Positions 23,805-34,068 of a DNA stretch of 64,000 nucleotides are shown piece after piece. Location: positions 1 through 64,000 of the forward strand of contig JAFQAP010000004.1 of the NCBI GenBank assembly GCA_017399965.1, given 5' to 3'. The notes beneath the pieces are model-generated. The model was not told where the DNA came from. It was given only the letters and a program-made list of their open reading frames with translations, and did not search any database. The stretch is from Clostridia bacterium (lineage in GTDB: Bacteria > Bacillota > Clostridia > Oscillospirales > CAG-382). Position 1 is the first letter of the stretch, and each line of letters begins with the position of its first letter. Made by a program: the position numbers and the translations under genes.

Positions 23805-24559
23805 TATATCTCACCCAAAAGAAGTTTTTCCAAAATAATTGCCACGCCGTCGTTATCGTTGGATTCGGTAATAACGTCAGCACTCGCTTTCACGCTTTCA
23901 ATTCCGTTTGCAACAGCAACACCAAGACCGCAATTTAAAATCGCCTCAACATCGTCATTATCATCGCCGAAATACACGGTTTCGGAAGCACAAACGCCGA
24001 TATTATCGAGCAAAGCGGATATTCCGTTCATTTTTGCAGCTTTTTTACTCATTATCTGCAAAAGCTGACCGTTTGCAACCGTATGGTACATTGATGCCGG
24101 CAGATAAGACTTTACAAGCATTTCTTCATTTTCGCTGTAAGTTAACAGAATCTTGTGTAAAGGACCTTCAGGTAAAGCGGGAAATTTATCCCAGAATACG
24201 GATTCCCACTCATCAAACACGGTATTCGCGTATAATACGCCTCCGCATTCTACGGAAATAACGGGGGAAGATACGGAGCAAAGCATACTCAAAAATGTTT
24301 CTCCTTCCGTTTTGTCTATACAGTGCTCAATAATCTTATCTTTATAAGCAATATATGCACCGTTAAGACACACCGCGGCATCAAACCCGATAAGTTCGTT
24401 ATATTCCGTAATGGTTCTGTACGGTCTTGCCGTGGCGGCAACCAACAGAACACCGCTTTCTTTACATCTTTTCAGTACAGCCAGAGTGCGGTCGGATATA
24501 CTTTTATCGGTACGTAACAAGGTTCGGTCAAGATCCGTAATTATTAACTTGTATTTCAT
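23804..24559 (-). CDS. Cof-type HAD hydrolase
   Basis: The 251-residue product shows the HAD motifs ITDLDRTLL (nucleophile Asp9, acid Asp11), ATARPYRT, a Lys in the middle, and YFGDDNDDVEAI, with the cap of the Cof/YidA subfamily. Such enzymes are broad-range sugar-phosphate or nucleotide phosphatases; the substrate is unknown. It is first of the three-gene unit with the Card1-like nuclease and luxS; its TAA shares a base with the next ATG. Confidence 0.9.
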   Translation of the reverse strand: MKYKLIITDLDRTLLRTDKSISDRTLAVLKRCKESGVLLVAATARPYRTITEYNELIGFDAAVCLNGAYIAYKDKIIEHCIDKTEGETFLSMLCSVSSPVISVECGGVLYANTVFDEWESVFWDKFPALPEGPLHKILLTYSENEEMLVKSYLPASMYHTVANGQLLQIMSKKAAKMNGISALLDNIGVCASETVYFGDDNDDVEAILNCGLGVAVANGIESVKASADVITESNDNDGVAIILEKLLLGEI

Positions 24560-24606
24560 ATTTTCACCCGCTTTTCAAAATTATATATCTATGCAAAATA
24601 AATGTC

Positions 24607-24631
24607 AAGGGACTCTGTAAAAGAGTCCCTT
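24607..24631 (-). terminator. Hairpin after the ABC exporter gene
   Basis: AAGGGACTCT (24607-24616) pairs with AGAGTCCCTT (24622-24631). The tail on the minus strand is only moderately T-rich (GACATTTATTT). Confidence 0.55.
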
Positions 24632-24642
24632 TAAAGCTTTGT

Positions 24643-27627
24643 TTATTCTGTGCGCAGAGCGACAACGGGGTCTTTTCTTGCAGCACTTATTGCGGGAATT
24701 ATACCGGAGAACATTGTCAAAATAACGCTGATAGCAACCAAAATTACAGCTGCAAGCAGAGGAAGTGCCGCGCTGAGATTGCCGATACCGGTAAGGTGAT
24801 GCAAGAGCAGATTTATGGGTATGCAGAGCAAATAGGTAACGATTACGCCTACCAAGCCGGATGCAAGACCGATAATAACGGTTTCTGCATTGAACATAGT
24901 TGAAATATTACGCTTTGATGCGCCCAAAGCGCGGAGAATACCGATCTCTTTGGTACGTTCCTGAACCGAAATAAGTGTGATAACACCTATCATTATAGAG
25001 GATACGATAAGAGAAACCGCAACAAAAGCGATAAGAACGTAAGTGATAGCGTTGATAATGGTGGTTATGGAAGACATCATAAGACCGACATAATCGGTAT
25101 ATGCGATCCGCTTAAGTTCATCAACAGAATCGTTGTATTCAGCTATTGCTTCTTCGATAATGTCCTTGTTTTCAAAAGAAGACGCAAAAAGGTTAACGGA
25201 AGAAGGCGTTTCAATATCCACGTAACCCAGCTTATGAAGGTTTACTTCGTAATTGGACTGTGAAAATTCAAGCACTGCTTCGTAATAATCCGCGCACTGT
25301 TCGGTGGTGTATGTGGGCATAGCCTTGTCAAGCATTGCTGCAAGCTGGGAAGCCTCCATAGCTGCAAGCTGCGCCTGAACTTTTGCGGCATATTGGGCAG
25401 TAAACTGTTCTGCCAGCAAGGAGAAGAATATCTCTCTTATCTCTTCATCGCTCATCACATCAATATATTCCGCAACTCCTTCTTCGCTCATGCCCATCTG
25501 CTGTGCAAGACCTTTTATAAGGTTTTCACGCATTTCTTCCATTGTCATGGATTCAAGCATTGTGTTAACGGTAAGAGCAATTTCCGTTTCGGAAGGAATG
25601 GACATAATGGTGATATACGCCTTTGCTTTTCCGGCTTCATCAAGCGTTTCGATATGGGCACGGAAAGCCGCTTCTTTTTCCTCCGGAGAAATATTCGCGG
25701 AAGAATCCTTAAAGGGGAGCCCGGTGAAAATATCAATATCCGGTGTTTTGATCTGATTTTGAACAGCTTCGGAATTAACTCCCTGCTCTATTATATGTTC
25801 CGTAAGCTTGCCGGTATAGCAGATAGCTCCGGTAAGCATAGAGGAAACCGAATCTTCGTTGGGGCGTACGACACCGGATACTTTCAAAGAAATTCCGTTA
25901 TCGTAAAGATAGCGCAAACCTGCGTCGGTATCTCTGAGGTCTACATACAGACCTGAATCTTTATCAATGGTATAGCAAGAGGAATTGAGCACGGTACGGA
26001 ATTCCATATCGCATATTTCCTCATAACTCCAGCTGTTGTTGGGAAGTTCAAGCTCGGTACCGTTTTTAACGGCATCAAACACCGCCTCCATATCTTCTTT
26101 GGTGAGAAGACCGAGTGCATAAAGTGTCATATCGTCAAGCTCGTTGTTTTCATCCAGTACAAGAATTATCTCGTTATATTCGGTGGGCCATGTGCCGTAT
26201 ACAAGCTCGTATTGTTTTTCCACAAGCTCGCTTACAAGCTTACCTTTTTTGCCCGGAAGCATCTCTTGCCACATTGAATTGGAAGACGAAACCGATGCGC
26301 CGCCAAACATACTGCCGCCCATCATATTAGACATATCCATACCGAAGTTTTCAAGCAAAAGCTCGCTCAAAAGCTTTTGGATATCAGATTCAATGATCTT
26401 ACCGGTTTCGTCTTTGGTATATACCAAAAGGTTAAGGTTATAGGTATACTGAATTCCGTTAAGCGCTTCTTTCAGTTTTTCGTTTTCCGAATCATCGGAC
26501 ATTTCTTTTTCTATATACTCTTTGAAAGCTTTAAGGTCGTTTTCGGTGGCTTCGGTGTTATTAACAGCATTTATCAAAGCCGCAAGCATTGCCTTTTGGT
26601 AAACTGCGTCTTTTTCGTGCTCTTCTATAGATTCTGCTTGCCCCATAAAGGTGGTAAGCAGAGTACTCATATCCAAATGCTGTGCCTGAATGGTAAGAGG
26701 ATAAGAGGACAAGGTCTCTTCCTGCACCGTATCTATATACGCAGTCATACCGTTGGAAACCGCATATATAAGGGCAATACCTATAATACCTATACTTCCC
26801 GCAAAAGAAGTGAGGATAGTACGTCCCTTTTTGCTTATAAGGTTTTTAAGGGAAAGCACAAAAGAAGTGGCAAAGGAAAGGGAGGGCATTTTTTCTTTCT
26901 TTTTTGCCATTTCCTGTTCCTTGATACGTTCTTTTTCAAGTTCTTCCTCAGTAAGGGGAGCAGTATCACCGAGAATGGTGCCGTCTACCATTTTTATTAT
27001 GCGTGTGGAATAAGTCTCGGCAAGTTCGGGGTTGTGGGTAACCATTATTACGAGACGGTCTTTTGATATTTCTTTAAGTATCTCCATTACCTGAACGCTG
27101 GTTTCGGTATCCAAGGCGCCGGTAGGTTCATCAGCGAGAATAATATCGGGATTATTTACGATCGCACGGGCAATAGCCACACGCTGCATCTGACCGCCCG
27201 ACATTTCACCGGGTTTCTTTTTAATATGATCCGCAAGCCCTACCTTTTCCAAAGCTTCTTTGGCTCTTCTGCGGCGCTCACGCTTGGATACACCGGAAAG
27301 AGAAAGTGCCAATTCAACATTCTGAAGCACACTCTGGTGTGGAATAAGATTATAGCTTTGGAAAACAAAACCGATAGAATGATTACGGTATGTATCCCAA
27401 TCACGTGCGTAAAAATACTTTGTACTCTTTCCGTTTATATACAGGTCACCCGAAGAATAACGGTCCAGACCGCCGATAATATTCAGCATTGTGGTCTTGC
27501 CGCATCCCGAGGGACCGAGTATTGATACGAATTCGCAATCGCGGAACTGAAGGTCAATGCCACGCAAAGCATGGACCTTTGTATCGCCTGCAGAGTATTC
27601 TTTTTTAATACCTTTCAGTTCAAGCAT
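24643..27627 (-). CDS. Fused ABC transporter: ATPase plus FtsX-type permease with large outer domain
   Basis: The 994-residue product starts with a LolD/MacB-type ATPase (Walker A GPSGCGKTT, signature MSGGQMQRVAIARA, Walker B IILADEPTGALD, H-loop MVTHNPE), then a Lys/Glu linker, a membrane helix near residue 280, roughly 550 extracytoplasmic residues and a C-terminal FtsX unit with three helices (block VQERTKEIGILRALGASKRNI). MacB-family pumps use such outer domains to move lipoproteins, peptides or antibiotics by mechanotransmission without transport through the membrane. Joining both parts in one chain and the very large outer domain are notable. The ATG at 27627 follows GGAGG by 5 nt; the TTG four codons earlier overlaps that ribosome site. 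Confidence 0.88.
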   Translation of the reverse strand: MLELKGIKKEYSAGDTKVHALRGIDLQFRDCEFVSILGPSGCGKTTMLNIIGGLDRYSSGDLYINGKSTKYFYARDWDTYRNHSIGFVFQSYNLIPHQSVLQNVELALSLSGVSKRERRRRAKEALEKVGLADHIKKKPGEMSGGQMQRVAIARAIVNNPDIILADEPTGALDTETSVQVMEILKEISKDRLVIMVTHNPELAETYSTRIIKMVDGTILGDTAPLTEEELEKERIKEQEMAKKKEKMPSLSFATSFVLSLKNLISKKGRTILTSFAGSIGIIGIALIYAVSNGMTAYIDTVQEETLSSYPLTIQAQHLDMSTLLTTFMGQAESIEEHEKDAVYQKAMLAALINAVNNTEATENDLKAFKEYIEKEMSDDSENEKLKEALNGIQYTYNLNLLVYTKDETGKIIESDIQKLLSELLLENFGMDMSNMMGGSMFGGASVSSSNSMWQEMLPGKKGKLVSELVEKQYELVYGTWPTEYNEIILVLDENNELDDMTLYALGLLTKEDMEAVFDAVKNGTELELPNNSWSYEEICDMEFRTVLNSSCYTIDKDSGLYVDLRDTDAGLRYLYDNGISLKVSGVVRPNEDSVSSMLTGAICYTGKLTEHIIEQGVNSEAVQNQIKTPDIDIFTGLPFKDSSANISPEEKEAAFRAHIETLDEAGKAKAYITIMSIPSETEIALTVNTMLESMTMEEMRENLIKGLAQQMGMSEEGVAEYIDVMSDEEIREIFFSLLAEQFTAQYAAKVQAQLAAMEASQLAAMLDKAMPTYTTEQCADYYEAVLEFSQSNYEVNLHKLGYVDIETPSSVNLFASSFENKDIIEEAIAEYNDSVDELKRIAYTDYVGLMMSSITTIINAITYVLIAFVAVSLIVSSIMIGVITLISVQERTKEIGILRALGASKRNISTMFNAETVIIGLASGLVGVIVTYLLCIPINLLLHHLTGIGNLSAALPLLAAVILVAISVILTMFSGIIPAISAARKDPVVALRTE

Positions 27628-27655
27628 ACGATCCTCCAAAAGTATAAGTGAATTA

Positions 27656-28252
27656 TTAATTATTTAAACTATCTGCTGTTTGCTTACTGTTTTCCGCTGC
27701 GGAGTTTATAAACAAACGATGATAAAAACGAATATAAAGTCCCAAACTTAATACCAGAGAAACCGCGCACACAATAACGATGGCGGATGAAATAACATTG
27801 TCCATTTTCGGAAAGATAATAAATAATACCATAGCAGCGTAAAGTATAACGGTATTTGCCTTTCCGTACCATTTTGCGCTGTTAACCGAATCCAATTTTT
27901 TAATAGCTACCATACCCATAACCAGCATAACTATCTCTTTAATGATGAACATACCTACAAGCAGCCATACTGCTGGTATTCGTGTTGCAATGCAAAAAAT
28001 TACGGTTATTTGTGTAAGCTTATCGGCAATGGGATCGAGTATTTTTCCGAAATCCGATACCATATTAAAACTGCGTGCTATTATCCCGTCAACAATATCC
28101 GTCAAACCCGAAATAAGGATTATTGCAACGGCGGCAACATATTGCTTTTCAAAAAAATAAAGGTAAACAATAACGGGAATAAGCAAAAGCCGTATTATAC
28201 TCAGTAAATTCGGCAAAGTAAATATTTGATCTTTTTTCAGCAGTCTGTTCAT
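27656..28252 (-). CDS. pgsA: CDP-diacylglycerol-glycerol-3-phosphate phosphatidyltransferase
   Basis: The 198-residue membrane protein has the CDP-alcohol phosphatidyltransferase signature DxxDGxxAR(x8)GxxxDxxxD, seen as TDIVDGIIAR followed by GKILDPIADK, and about five or six helices. It makes phosphatidylglycerol phosphate, the entry to phosphatidylglycerol and cardiolipin. It lies between ftsH and the ABC gene on the same strand, 18 bp after ftsH. Confidence 0.9.
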   Translation of the reverse strand: MNRLLKKDQIFTLPNLLSIIRLLLIPVIVYLYFFEKQYVAAVAIILISGLTDIVDGIIARSFNMVSDFGKILDPIADKLTQITVIFCIATRIPAVWLLVGMFIIKEIVMLVMGMVAIKKLDSVNSAKWYGKANTVILYAAMVLFIIFPKMDNVISSAIVIVCAVSLVLSLGLYIRFYHRLFINSAAENSKQTADSLNN

Positions 28253-28270
28253 TTTGTCCTCTGTATAACG

Positions 28271-30082
28271 TCAGTTTTCGAGAATTTCATAAAATTCTTT
28301 TCCGCTTACGGTTTCATTATGATATAAATACAAAGCAAGTTCATCAAGCTTTTTACGGTTTTCAGTTAAAATGCTACAAGCTTTATCATATTGCATCTTT
28401 ATAAGATCAGTCACAAGATGGTCAACCTTCGCCATGGTATCGGCAGAGCAATTCAAAACGGAATCACCGCCGAGATACACATTTGTTTGGGTTTCCAACG
28501 CCGTCATACCGAAATGTTCACTCATTCCAAAGCGCATAATTGCGGCACGGGCGAGCTTTGTAGCCTCTATAATATCGTTTGACGCACCTGTGGTTACAGT
28601 ACCCACCCCAACCTGTTCTGCGGCGCGTCCGCCTGTGAGAATGGCTATTCTGCTTTCGATCTCGCTTTTTGTAAGCAAATATTTATTGTCTTCTTCTGTT
28701 TGCAAAGTATACCCCAAAGCACCGGAGGTTCGGGGAACGATAGTGATCTTTTGTATTGGAGAAGTGCCCGCTTGTTTAGCGGCAACGATGGCATGGCCCA
28801 TCTCGTGGTACGCCACTACCAATTTTTCTTTGTCTGTAAGCAGAGAATTCTTTTTTTGGTAGCCGGCAATAACTACTTCTATACTTTCCTCCAGATCTGC
28901 TTGGGAGACCACTTCTTTACCTGCTCTTACGGCACGCAGAGCAGCTTCGTTAATGATATTGGCAAGCTCTGCGCCCGATGCACCGGACGCCATTCTTGCT
29001 ATGGTAAGATAGTTGATGTTACCGTCTGTTTTTATTCTTTTGGCGTGAACCTTGAGTATAGCTTCCCTGCCCTTAAGGTCCGGCAACTCTACGGGAACCC
29101 GGCGGTCGAATCTTCCGGGACGTGTCAAAGCGGGATCCAAGGTCTCGGGCCTGTTTGTGGCGGCAAGAATAATAACCCCCGTATTACCTTCAAATCCGTC
29201 CATTTCGGTTAAAAGCTGATTAAGAGTCTGTTCTCTTTCGTCATTACTTCCCGGTCTGCCGTCACGGCGCTGACCGATAGCATCTATCTCGTCGATAAAG
29301 ATTATACACGGCGCTTTTTCTTTCGCTTGCCCAAAAAGATCTCTTACCTTTGAAGCACCCATTCCCACGAACATTTCCACAAATTCGGAACCGGACATAG
29401 AGAAGAAGGGAACGTTTGCCTCGCCGGCAACCGCTTTTGCGATCATAGTTTTTCCCGTACCGGGAGGCCCGACAAGCAGTACGCCTTTGGGCATGGAAGC
29501 GCCTATGGCGGTATATTTTTCCGGGTTATCAAGATAATCTACAACTTCTTTTAAGCTTTCCTTGGCTTCGTCAACTCCCGCAACATCGGAAAATCTTATT
29601 CCCCCTGATGATTTTACGTAAATCTTGGCGTTGCTTTTCCCCAAATTAAACATCATGGAATTATTGCCGCCCGCTTTTTTCATAAAAGCTTTGGAAAGGA
29701 TATTGCCCAGGATAATGAAAAAGATGATGGGAAATATCCAAGACAGCACAAAGGAAAGAAACGGAGACACTTCTTCCGTTATCTCACCGGAAAAAACCGC
29801 GTTTGCTTGGTGAAGACGGTTTATAAGTTCGGGATCGTTAAGAACACCGGTCTTGTATATATTTTCTTGGGTCTTGTCTGTAAAAACGATATAATTTGTA
29901 CCTATTTCGACCTTGCCTATGTTTCCTTCCGCAGTCATTGTCATAAAAGTTCCGTAATCGACCTGTGTAACAGATTTCTCCGCCAGACGAGGCATTGCGA
30001 AAAGATTAAACAACAACAGCGCAGCAAGGGCGATAGCATAATATAATATCAGCTGTTTGCGGGGTCTTTTTACCTCTTTCAA
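28271..30082 (-). CDS. ftsH: ATP-dependent membrane zinc protease FtsH
   Basis: The 603-residue product has two N-terminal helices (about residues 11-29 and 107-128) flanking an outer domain, the AAA module with Walker A GPPGTGKT (205-212), Walker [11 protein letters not shown] and the second region of homology, and the protease domain with HEMGH (426-430; most relatives have HEAGH). It removes misfolded membrane proteins and short-lived regulators. The start is TTG with AGAGGT 8 nt upstream. Length is slightly below the family average because the C-terminal tail is short. First gene of ftsH-pgsA-ABC. Confidence 0.95.
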   Translation of the reverse strand: MKEVKRPRKQLILYYAIALAALLLFNLFAMPRLAEKSVTQVDYGTFMTMTAEGNIGKVEIGTNYIVFTDKTQENIYKTGVLNDPELINRLHQANAVFSGEITEEVSPFLSFVLSWIFPIIFFIILGNILSKAFMKKAGGNNSMMFNLGKSNAKIYVKSSGGIRFSDVAGVDEAKESLKEVVDYLDNPEKYTAIGASMPKGVLLVGPPGTGKTMIAKAVAGEANVPFFSMSGSEFVEMFVGMGASKVRDLFGQAKEKAPCIIFIDEIDAIGQRRDGRPGSNDEREQTLNQLLTEMDGFEGNTGVIILAATNRPETLDPALTRPGRFDRRVPVELPDLKGREAILKVHAKRIKTDGNINYLTIARMASGASGAELANIINEAALRAVRAGKEVVSQADLEESIEVVIAGYQKKNSLLTDKEKLVVAYHEMGHAIVAAKQAGTSPIQKITIVPRTSGALGYTLQTEEDNKYLLTKSEIESRIAILTGGRAAEQVGVGTVTTGASNDIIEATKLARAAIMRFGMSEHFGMTALETQTNVYLGGDSVLNCSADTMAKVDHLVTDLIKMQYDKACSILTENRKKLDELALYLYHNETVSGKEFYEILEN

Positions 30083-30299
30083 AGCTTTTTACCTCTTTGT
30101 GATTTTTCGTACTGACATATTATGCACAGTTTACAAACCGAAAATTAACATAAGGGAACAAAAAGCAAAAAATATTTAGAAAGCGCGGTAAAAACACGTG
30201 TCTCAAACGTAACAGTCGCCTTATATAATATATCAGCAATATTGATAAAAATCAATGATTTTAACAGATTTTTAACAGACTCGGCATATTTATTGTGTA

Positions 30300-30340
30300 T
30301 TTGCATAACTAAACATAAAAAATGTGTATATATTTATATA
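30300..30340 (+). promoter_or_regulatory. Two possible ARG boxes
   Basis: Windows 30300-30317 (TTTGCATAACTAAACATA) and 30323-30340 (TGTGTATATATTTATATA) each agree with the general ArgR box TNTGNATWWWWATNCANA at 12 of 14 defined positions, 23 bp centre to centre. They lie 36-76 bp upstream of the argG -35. The region is very A+T-rich, so chance agreement is possible. Confidence 0.35.
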
Positions 30341-30375
30341 AAAAGTAAAAAAGTGGATATAAAGCCGAATAATAA

Positions 30376-30404
30376 TTGACAAATATAATGTTTGGTTGTA
30401 TAAT
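30376..30404 (+). promoter_or_regulatory. Consensus promoter of the arginine operon
   Basis: TTGACA (30376-30381), 17 bp, TATAAT (30399-30404), followed by CGGAGG (30429-30434) before the argG ATG. Confidence 0.88.
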
Positions 30405-30442
30405 ATTTCACAAATTTACACCCATTTTCGGAGGCATATTTT

Positions 30443-31657
30443 ATGAACAAAGAAAACATCAAAAAAGTAGTGCTCGCCTATTCCGGCGGTCTTGATACAT
30501 CTATCATTATTCCCTGGCTTAAAGAAAATTACAACAACTGCGAAGTAATTGCGGTTTCCGGTAACGTAGGCCAGGCTGACGAGCTTGAGGGTCTTGAAGA
30601 AAAGGCGCTCAAAACCGGCGCGTCCAAACTTTACGTTCTTGACCAGACAGACGAATACGTTGATGAATATATTATTCCCACCATGAAGGCAGGCGCCGTT
30701 TACGAAGAGTATCTCCTCGGTACCAGCCACGCACGCCCCTGTATCGCAAAAGGTCTTGCAGAGATAGCTATAAAGGAAAATGCAGACGCTATCGCTCACG
30801 GCTGTACAGGTAAGGGTAACGATCAGGTTCGTTTTGAACTTGCTCTCAAGCATTTCTGCCCCAATATGCCTATTATCGCTCCTTGGCGCGAATGGGATAT
30901 CAAATCCCGCGAAGAGGAGATCGAATACGCAGAGGCTCATAATATTCCCTTAAAGATAAACCGCGAAACCAACTATTCCAAGGACAAAAACCTCTGGCAT
31001 CTTTCCCACGAGGGTATGGACCTTGAGGATACCGGAAACGAGCCTATGTACGAAAAAGAAGGATTCCTTGAAATGGGTGTTTCCCCTATTCAGGCTCCCG
31101 ATGAACCCACTTATATAACTCTCGATTTCGTTCAGGGTGTCCCCGTTGCTCTTAACGACGAAAAAATGAGTGCAAAGAACATTATCTTAAAGCTTAACGA
31201 GCTCGGCGGCAAGAACGGCATCGGTATTATTGACATCGTCGAAAACCGTCTTGTTGGTATGAAATGCCGCGGCGTATACGAAACTCCCGGCGGAACTATT
31301 CTTTACAAAGCGCACAGCGTACTCGAAAGCATCTGCCTTGACAAGATGACTCTTCACGAAAAGCAGCGTCTTTCTATTACATTTGCAGAACTCGTTTACA
31401 ACGGTCAGTGGTTCACTCCCCTCCGCGAAGCTCTTTCCGCTTTTGTGGATAAGACTCAGGAGCGTGTAACCGGCAAGGTTAAGTTAAAGCTCTATAAGGG
31501 CAATATGATCAACGCCGGCGTTTGGAGCGATTATTCTCTCTACAGCGAAGAGATCGCAACCTTCGGTGAAAGTGATTACGACCAGACAGATGCAAAGGGC
31601 TTTATAAACCTCTATGGTCTTCCCATAAAGGTTCAGGCTATGGTAGACGGCAAATAA
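30443..31657 (+). CDS. argG: Argininosuccinate synthase
   Basis: The 404-residue product has the ATP pyrophosphatase P-loop AYSGGLDTS (residues 13-21), [24 protein letters not shown] and the C-terminal tetramer helix typical of ArgG. It joins citrulline and aspartate using ATP, the step before argininosuccinate lyase. It heads argGHCJBDF and is separated from argH by a strong hairpin that may reduce downstream transcription. Length matches the family. Confidence 0.97.
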   Translation: MNKENIKKVVLAYSGGLDTSIIIPWLKENYNNCEVIAVSGNVGQADELEGLEEKALKTGASKLYVLDQTDEYVDEYIIPTMKAGAVYEEYLLGTSHARPCIAKGLAEIAIKENADAIAHGCTGKGNDQVRFELALKHFCPNMPIIAPWREWDIKSREEEIEYAEAHNIPLKINRETNYSKDKNLWHLSHEGMDLEDTGNEPMYEKEGFLEMGVSPIQAPDEPTYITLDFVQGVPVALNDEKMSAKNIILKLNELGGKNGIGIIDIVENRLVGMKCRGVYETPGGTILYKAHSVLESICLDKMTLHEKQRLSITFAELVYNGQWFTPLREALSAFVDKTQERVTGKVKLKLYKGNMINAGVWSDYSLYSEEIATFGESDYDQTDAKGFINLYGLPIKVQAMVDGK

Positions 31658-31670
31658 TATAAAATTTAAG

Positions 31671-31706
31671 TACCGGATGACCGTCTTAAAAAACGGTCAG
31701 CCGGTA
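31671..31706 (+). other. Strong hairpin between argG and argH
   Basis: TACCGG-A-TGACCGT (31671-31684) pairs with ACGGTCA-G-CCGGTA (31693-31706), with one internal mismatch. The tail is TTTGGCG, too short a T-run for a standard terminator. It may be a partial terminator, an RNase processing site or a 3' stabiliser that favours argG message. Confidence 0.7.
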
Positions 31707-31752
31707 TTTGGCGTATGTTACGTATATACTTAAGTTTAAGGAGAACAGGCAA

Positions 31753-33129
31753 ATGGCTAAAATGTGGGCAGGCCGTACCGACGGTGTAACAGAAAAAATC
31801 GCTGATGATTTCAATTCTTCTATACATTTTGACAGCAGAATGTACAGACAGGATATCACCGGAAGTATTATTCACGCGGCAATGCTTTCCAAACAGGGTA
31901 TAATTTCCGAAGCGGATGCGGACGCTCTTACCAAAGGTCTTGAAGCTATACTGGCCGACCTTGAATCCGGTACCCTTCAAATTGATATGTCCTGTGAAGA
32001 TATTCATATGTTTGTTGAGCAGGTGCTTACCGAGCGTATCGGCGATACCGGCAAAAAGCTTCACACCGCAAGAAGCAGAAACGATCAGGTTGCTTTGGAT
32101 ATACGTATATATCTCCGCGAAAAAACCGACGAAATTGTTGCTTTGCTAAAGGAACTGGTATCAGAAATAACCGATAAAGCAGATACTTATAAGGACACTA
32201 TACTGCCCGGTTATACTCACTTGCAGAGAGCTCAGCCCATAACCTTCGGACATCATCTCATGGCTTACGCCATGATGCTTTTACGTGATATTGAGCGATT
32301 TAAAGATTGCAGAAAGAGAATGAATCTTTCCCCTATCGGTTGTTGCGCCCTTGCGGGAACAACGTATAATACCGACAGACGCTTTGAGGCTGAAAGACTT
32401 GGCTTTGACGGAATTTGCCTCAACAGTCTTGACGGTGTATCAGACCGCGATTTCTGCGCTGAATTTATGAGCGCGGTTGCCATTCTTATGATGCATCTTT
32501 CCCGTTTTTCCGAAGAAATAATCCTCTGGTCAAGCTGGGAGTTTAAGTTTGTTGAACTTTCCGATGCGTACACAACAGGCTCTTCCATTATGCCGCAAAA
32601 GAAGAATCCCGATATGGCGGAGCTGGTAAGAGGAAAGACAGGCAGAGTATACGGCGATCTTTTGGCACTGCTTACCACGCTTAAGGGACTTCCCCTTGCG
32701 TACAACAAGGATATGCAGGAAGACAAGGAAAGTGTTTTTGACTCCTGCGACACCGTAATAATGTGCCTTAAGGTATTTACGGGAATGATAAAAACGCTTA
32801 AAGCAAACACCGAAAATATGAAGCGCGCCGCTCAAAAAGGTTTTATAAATGCCACGGATCTTGCAGATTACCTGGTAAAAAAAGGTATGCCCTTCAGAAG
32901 CGCATACAAGATCTCCGGTTCCATAGTTGCTTACTGTATAGAAAAGGACAAGGTTTTAGAAGAGCTTCCCCTTGAAGTTTACAAGGAGTATTCTCCCTTG
33001 TTTGAAAATGATTTATATAACGAAATTGACCTTATGGTCTGTGTTGAAAAGCGTGTTTCCGAAGGCGGTACATCTGTTGATTCGGTTAAAGCGCAGATAA
33101 ATTACGTGAAAGAGATTTTGAAAAAATGA
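31753..33129 (+). CDS. argH: Argininosuccinate lyase
   Basis: The 458-residue product carries the fumarase/aspartase superfamily signature GSSIMPQKKNPD and the N-terminal KMWAGRTDG block typical of ArgH, plus TARSRNDQV. It splits argininosuccinate into arginine and fumarate. The ATG at 31753 is chosen because AAGGAG (31738-31743) lies 9 nt upstream; an earlier in-frame ATG at 31708 lies right behind the hairpin without a ribosome site. It overlaps argC by ATGA. Confidence 0.97.
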   Translation: MAKMWAGRTDGVTEKIADDFNSSIHFDSRMYRQDITGSIIHAAMLSKQGIISEADADALTKGLEAILADLESGTLQIDMSCEDIHMFVEQVLTERIGDTGKKLHTARSRNDQVALDIRIYLREKTDEIVALLKELVSEITDKADTYKDTILPGYTHLQRAQPITFGHHLMAYAMMLLRDIERFKDCRKRMNLSPIGCCALAGTTYNTDRRFEAERLGFDGICLNSLDGVSDRDFCAEFMSAVAILMMHLSRFSEEIILWSSWEFKFVELSDAYTTGSSIMPQKKNPDMAELVRGKTGRVYGDLLALLTTLKGLPLAYNKDMQEDKESVFDSCDTVIMCLKVFTGMIKTLKANTENMKRAAQKGFINATDLADYLVKKGMPFRSAYKISGSIVAYCIEKDKVLEELPLEVYKEYSPLFENDLYNEIDLMVCVEKRVSEGGTSVDSVKAQINYVKEILKK

Positions 33130-34055
33130 CAAAAGTATTTATAGACGGCAGTGCCGGCACAACGGGCTTGCGCATTGCGGAGCGGCTTTCCCAAAGAGAG
33201 GATATTGATCTTATCCGTCTTTCAGAAGACAAAAGAAAAGATACAGATGCAAGAAAAGAAGCAATTCAAAGCGCCGATATAGTTTTTTTGTGTCTGCCCG
33301 ATGCGGCGGCGGTTGAAGCTGTGGAGCTTGCAAAAGGTTCAAAGGCAAAAATAATCGACACCTCCACTGCCCACAGAGTTTCCGAGGGCTGGACATACGG
33401 TTTTCCCGAGCTCAGAGGACAAAGAGAAAAGATCAAAAACAGCACCCGCATAGCAAATCCCGGCTGCCACGCAAGCGGATTTATTGCTTTGGTCGCTCCT
33501 CTCACCGAAACAGGTATTATATGCAAAAATGCATTTCTTACCTGCTTTTCGCTTACCGGATATTCCGGCGGCGGAAAAAAGATGATCGTCGAATACGAGG
33601 ATGAATATCGTTCGCCTCTGCTTAAAGCGCCCAGACAGTATGCACTTTCCCAGCAACACAAGCATCTTAAGGAGATGGCGTATCTGTGCGGACTTGAGAA
33701 TATGCCTGTATTCTGCCCTATCGTCGGTGATTTTTACAGCGGAATGGAAGTTACCGTTTCTCTGTTTGCAAAGGACGTAAACGGCAGTATTGAGGATATT
33801 CGAAGATTATACATTGATTATTACAAGGATGGTCTTGTGTTCGTTGATGACAGCGAAGATGAAACGGGTATGTTATCCGCAAACCGTTATTCCGGCAGAG
33901 ACGATATGTGCATAAGCGTTCACGGAAACGAAGAAAGAATCGTTCTTACTGCCAGATTTGATAATTTGGGAAAAGGCGCATCCGGCGCCGCAATACAGAA
34001 TATGAACATTCTGTTGGGTATTGACGAAAAACACGGACTTTGTGTAAACGATTAA
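33126..34055 (+). CDS. argC: N-acetyl-gamma-glutamyl-phosphate reductase (short type)
   Basis: The 309-residue product is the shorter ArgC class (about 310 rather than 345 residues). It shows the N-terminal DGSAGTTGLR nucleotide loop, the catalytic Cys114 in ANPGCHASG and the VGDFYSGMEV block. It reduces N-acetylglutamyl phosphate to the semialdehyde with NADPH. Translation is coupled to argH by a four-base overlap. Confidence 0.94.
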   Translation: MTKVFIDGSAGTTGLRIAERLSQREDIDLIRLSEDKRKDTDARKEAIQSADIVFLCLPDAAAVEAVELAKGSKAKIIDTSTAHRVSEGWTYGFPELRGQREKIKNSTRIANPGCHASGFIALVAPLTETGIICKNAFLTCFSLTGYSGGGKKMIVEYEDEYRSPLLKAPRQYALSQQHKHLKEMAYLCGLENMPVFCPIVGDFYSGMEVTVSLFAKDVNGSIEDIRRLYIDYYKDGLVFVDDSEDETGMLSANRYSGRDDMCISVHGNEERIVLTARFDNLGKGASGAAIQNMNILLGIDEKHGLCVND

Positions 34056-34068
34056 GGAGATTATATAA

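Larger units (their letters stand above)
30083..30442 (+). other. A+T-rich divergent promoter region between ftsH and argG
   Basis: This 360-bp stretch holds no credible gene. It contains the argG promoter (30376-30404), the upstream region of ftsH and two ARG-box-like sites (30300-30340). Long runs of A and T make further motif calls unreliable. Confidence 0.7.

Noticed and set aside
31708..31752. Upstream start for argH at 31708
   Set aside because: The extra 15 residues are not part of the ArgH family, and no ribosome site precedes that ATG, whereas AAGGAG fits the ATG at 31753.
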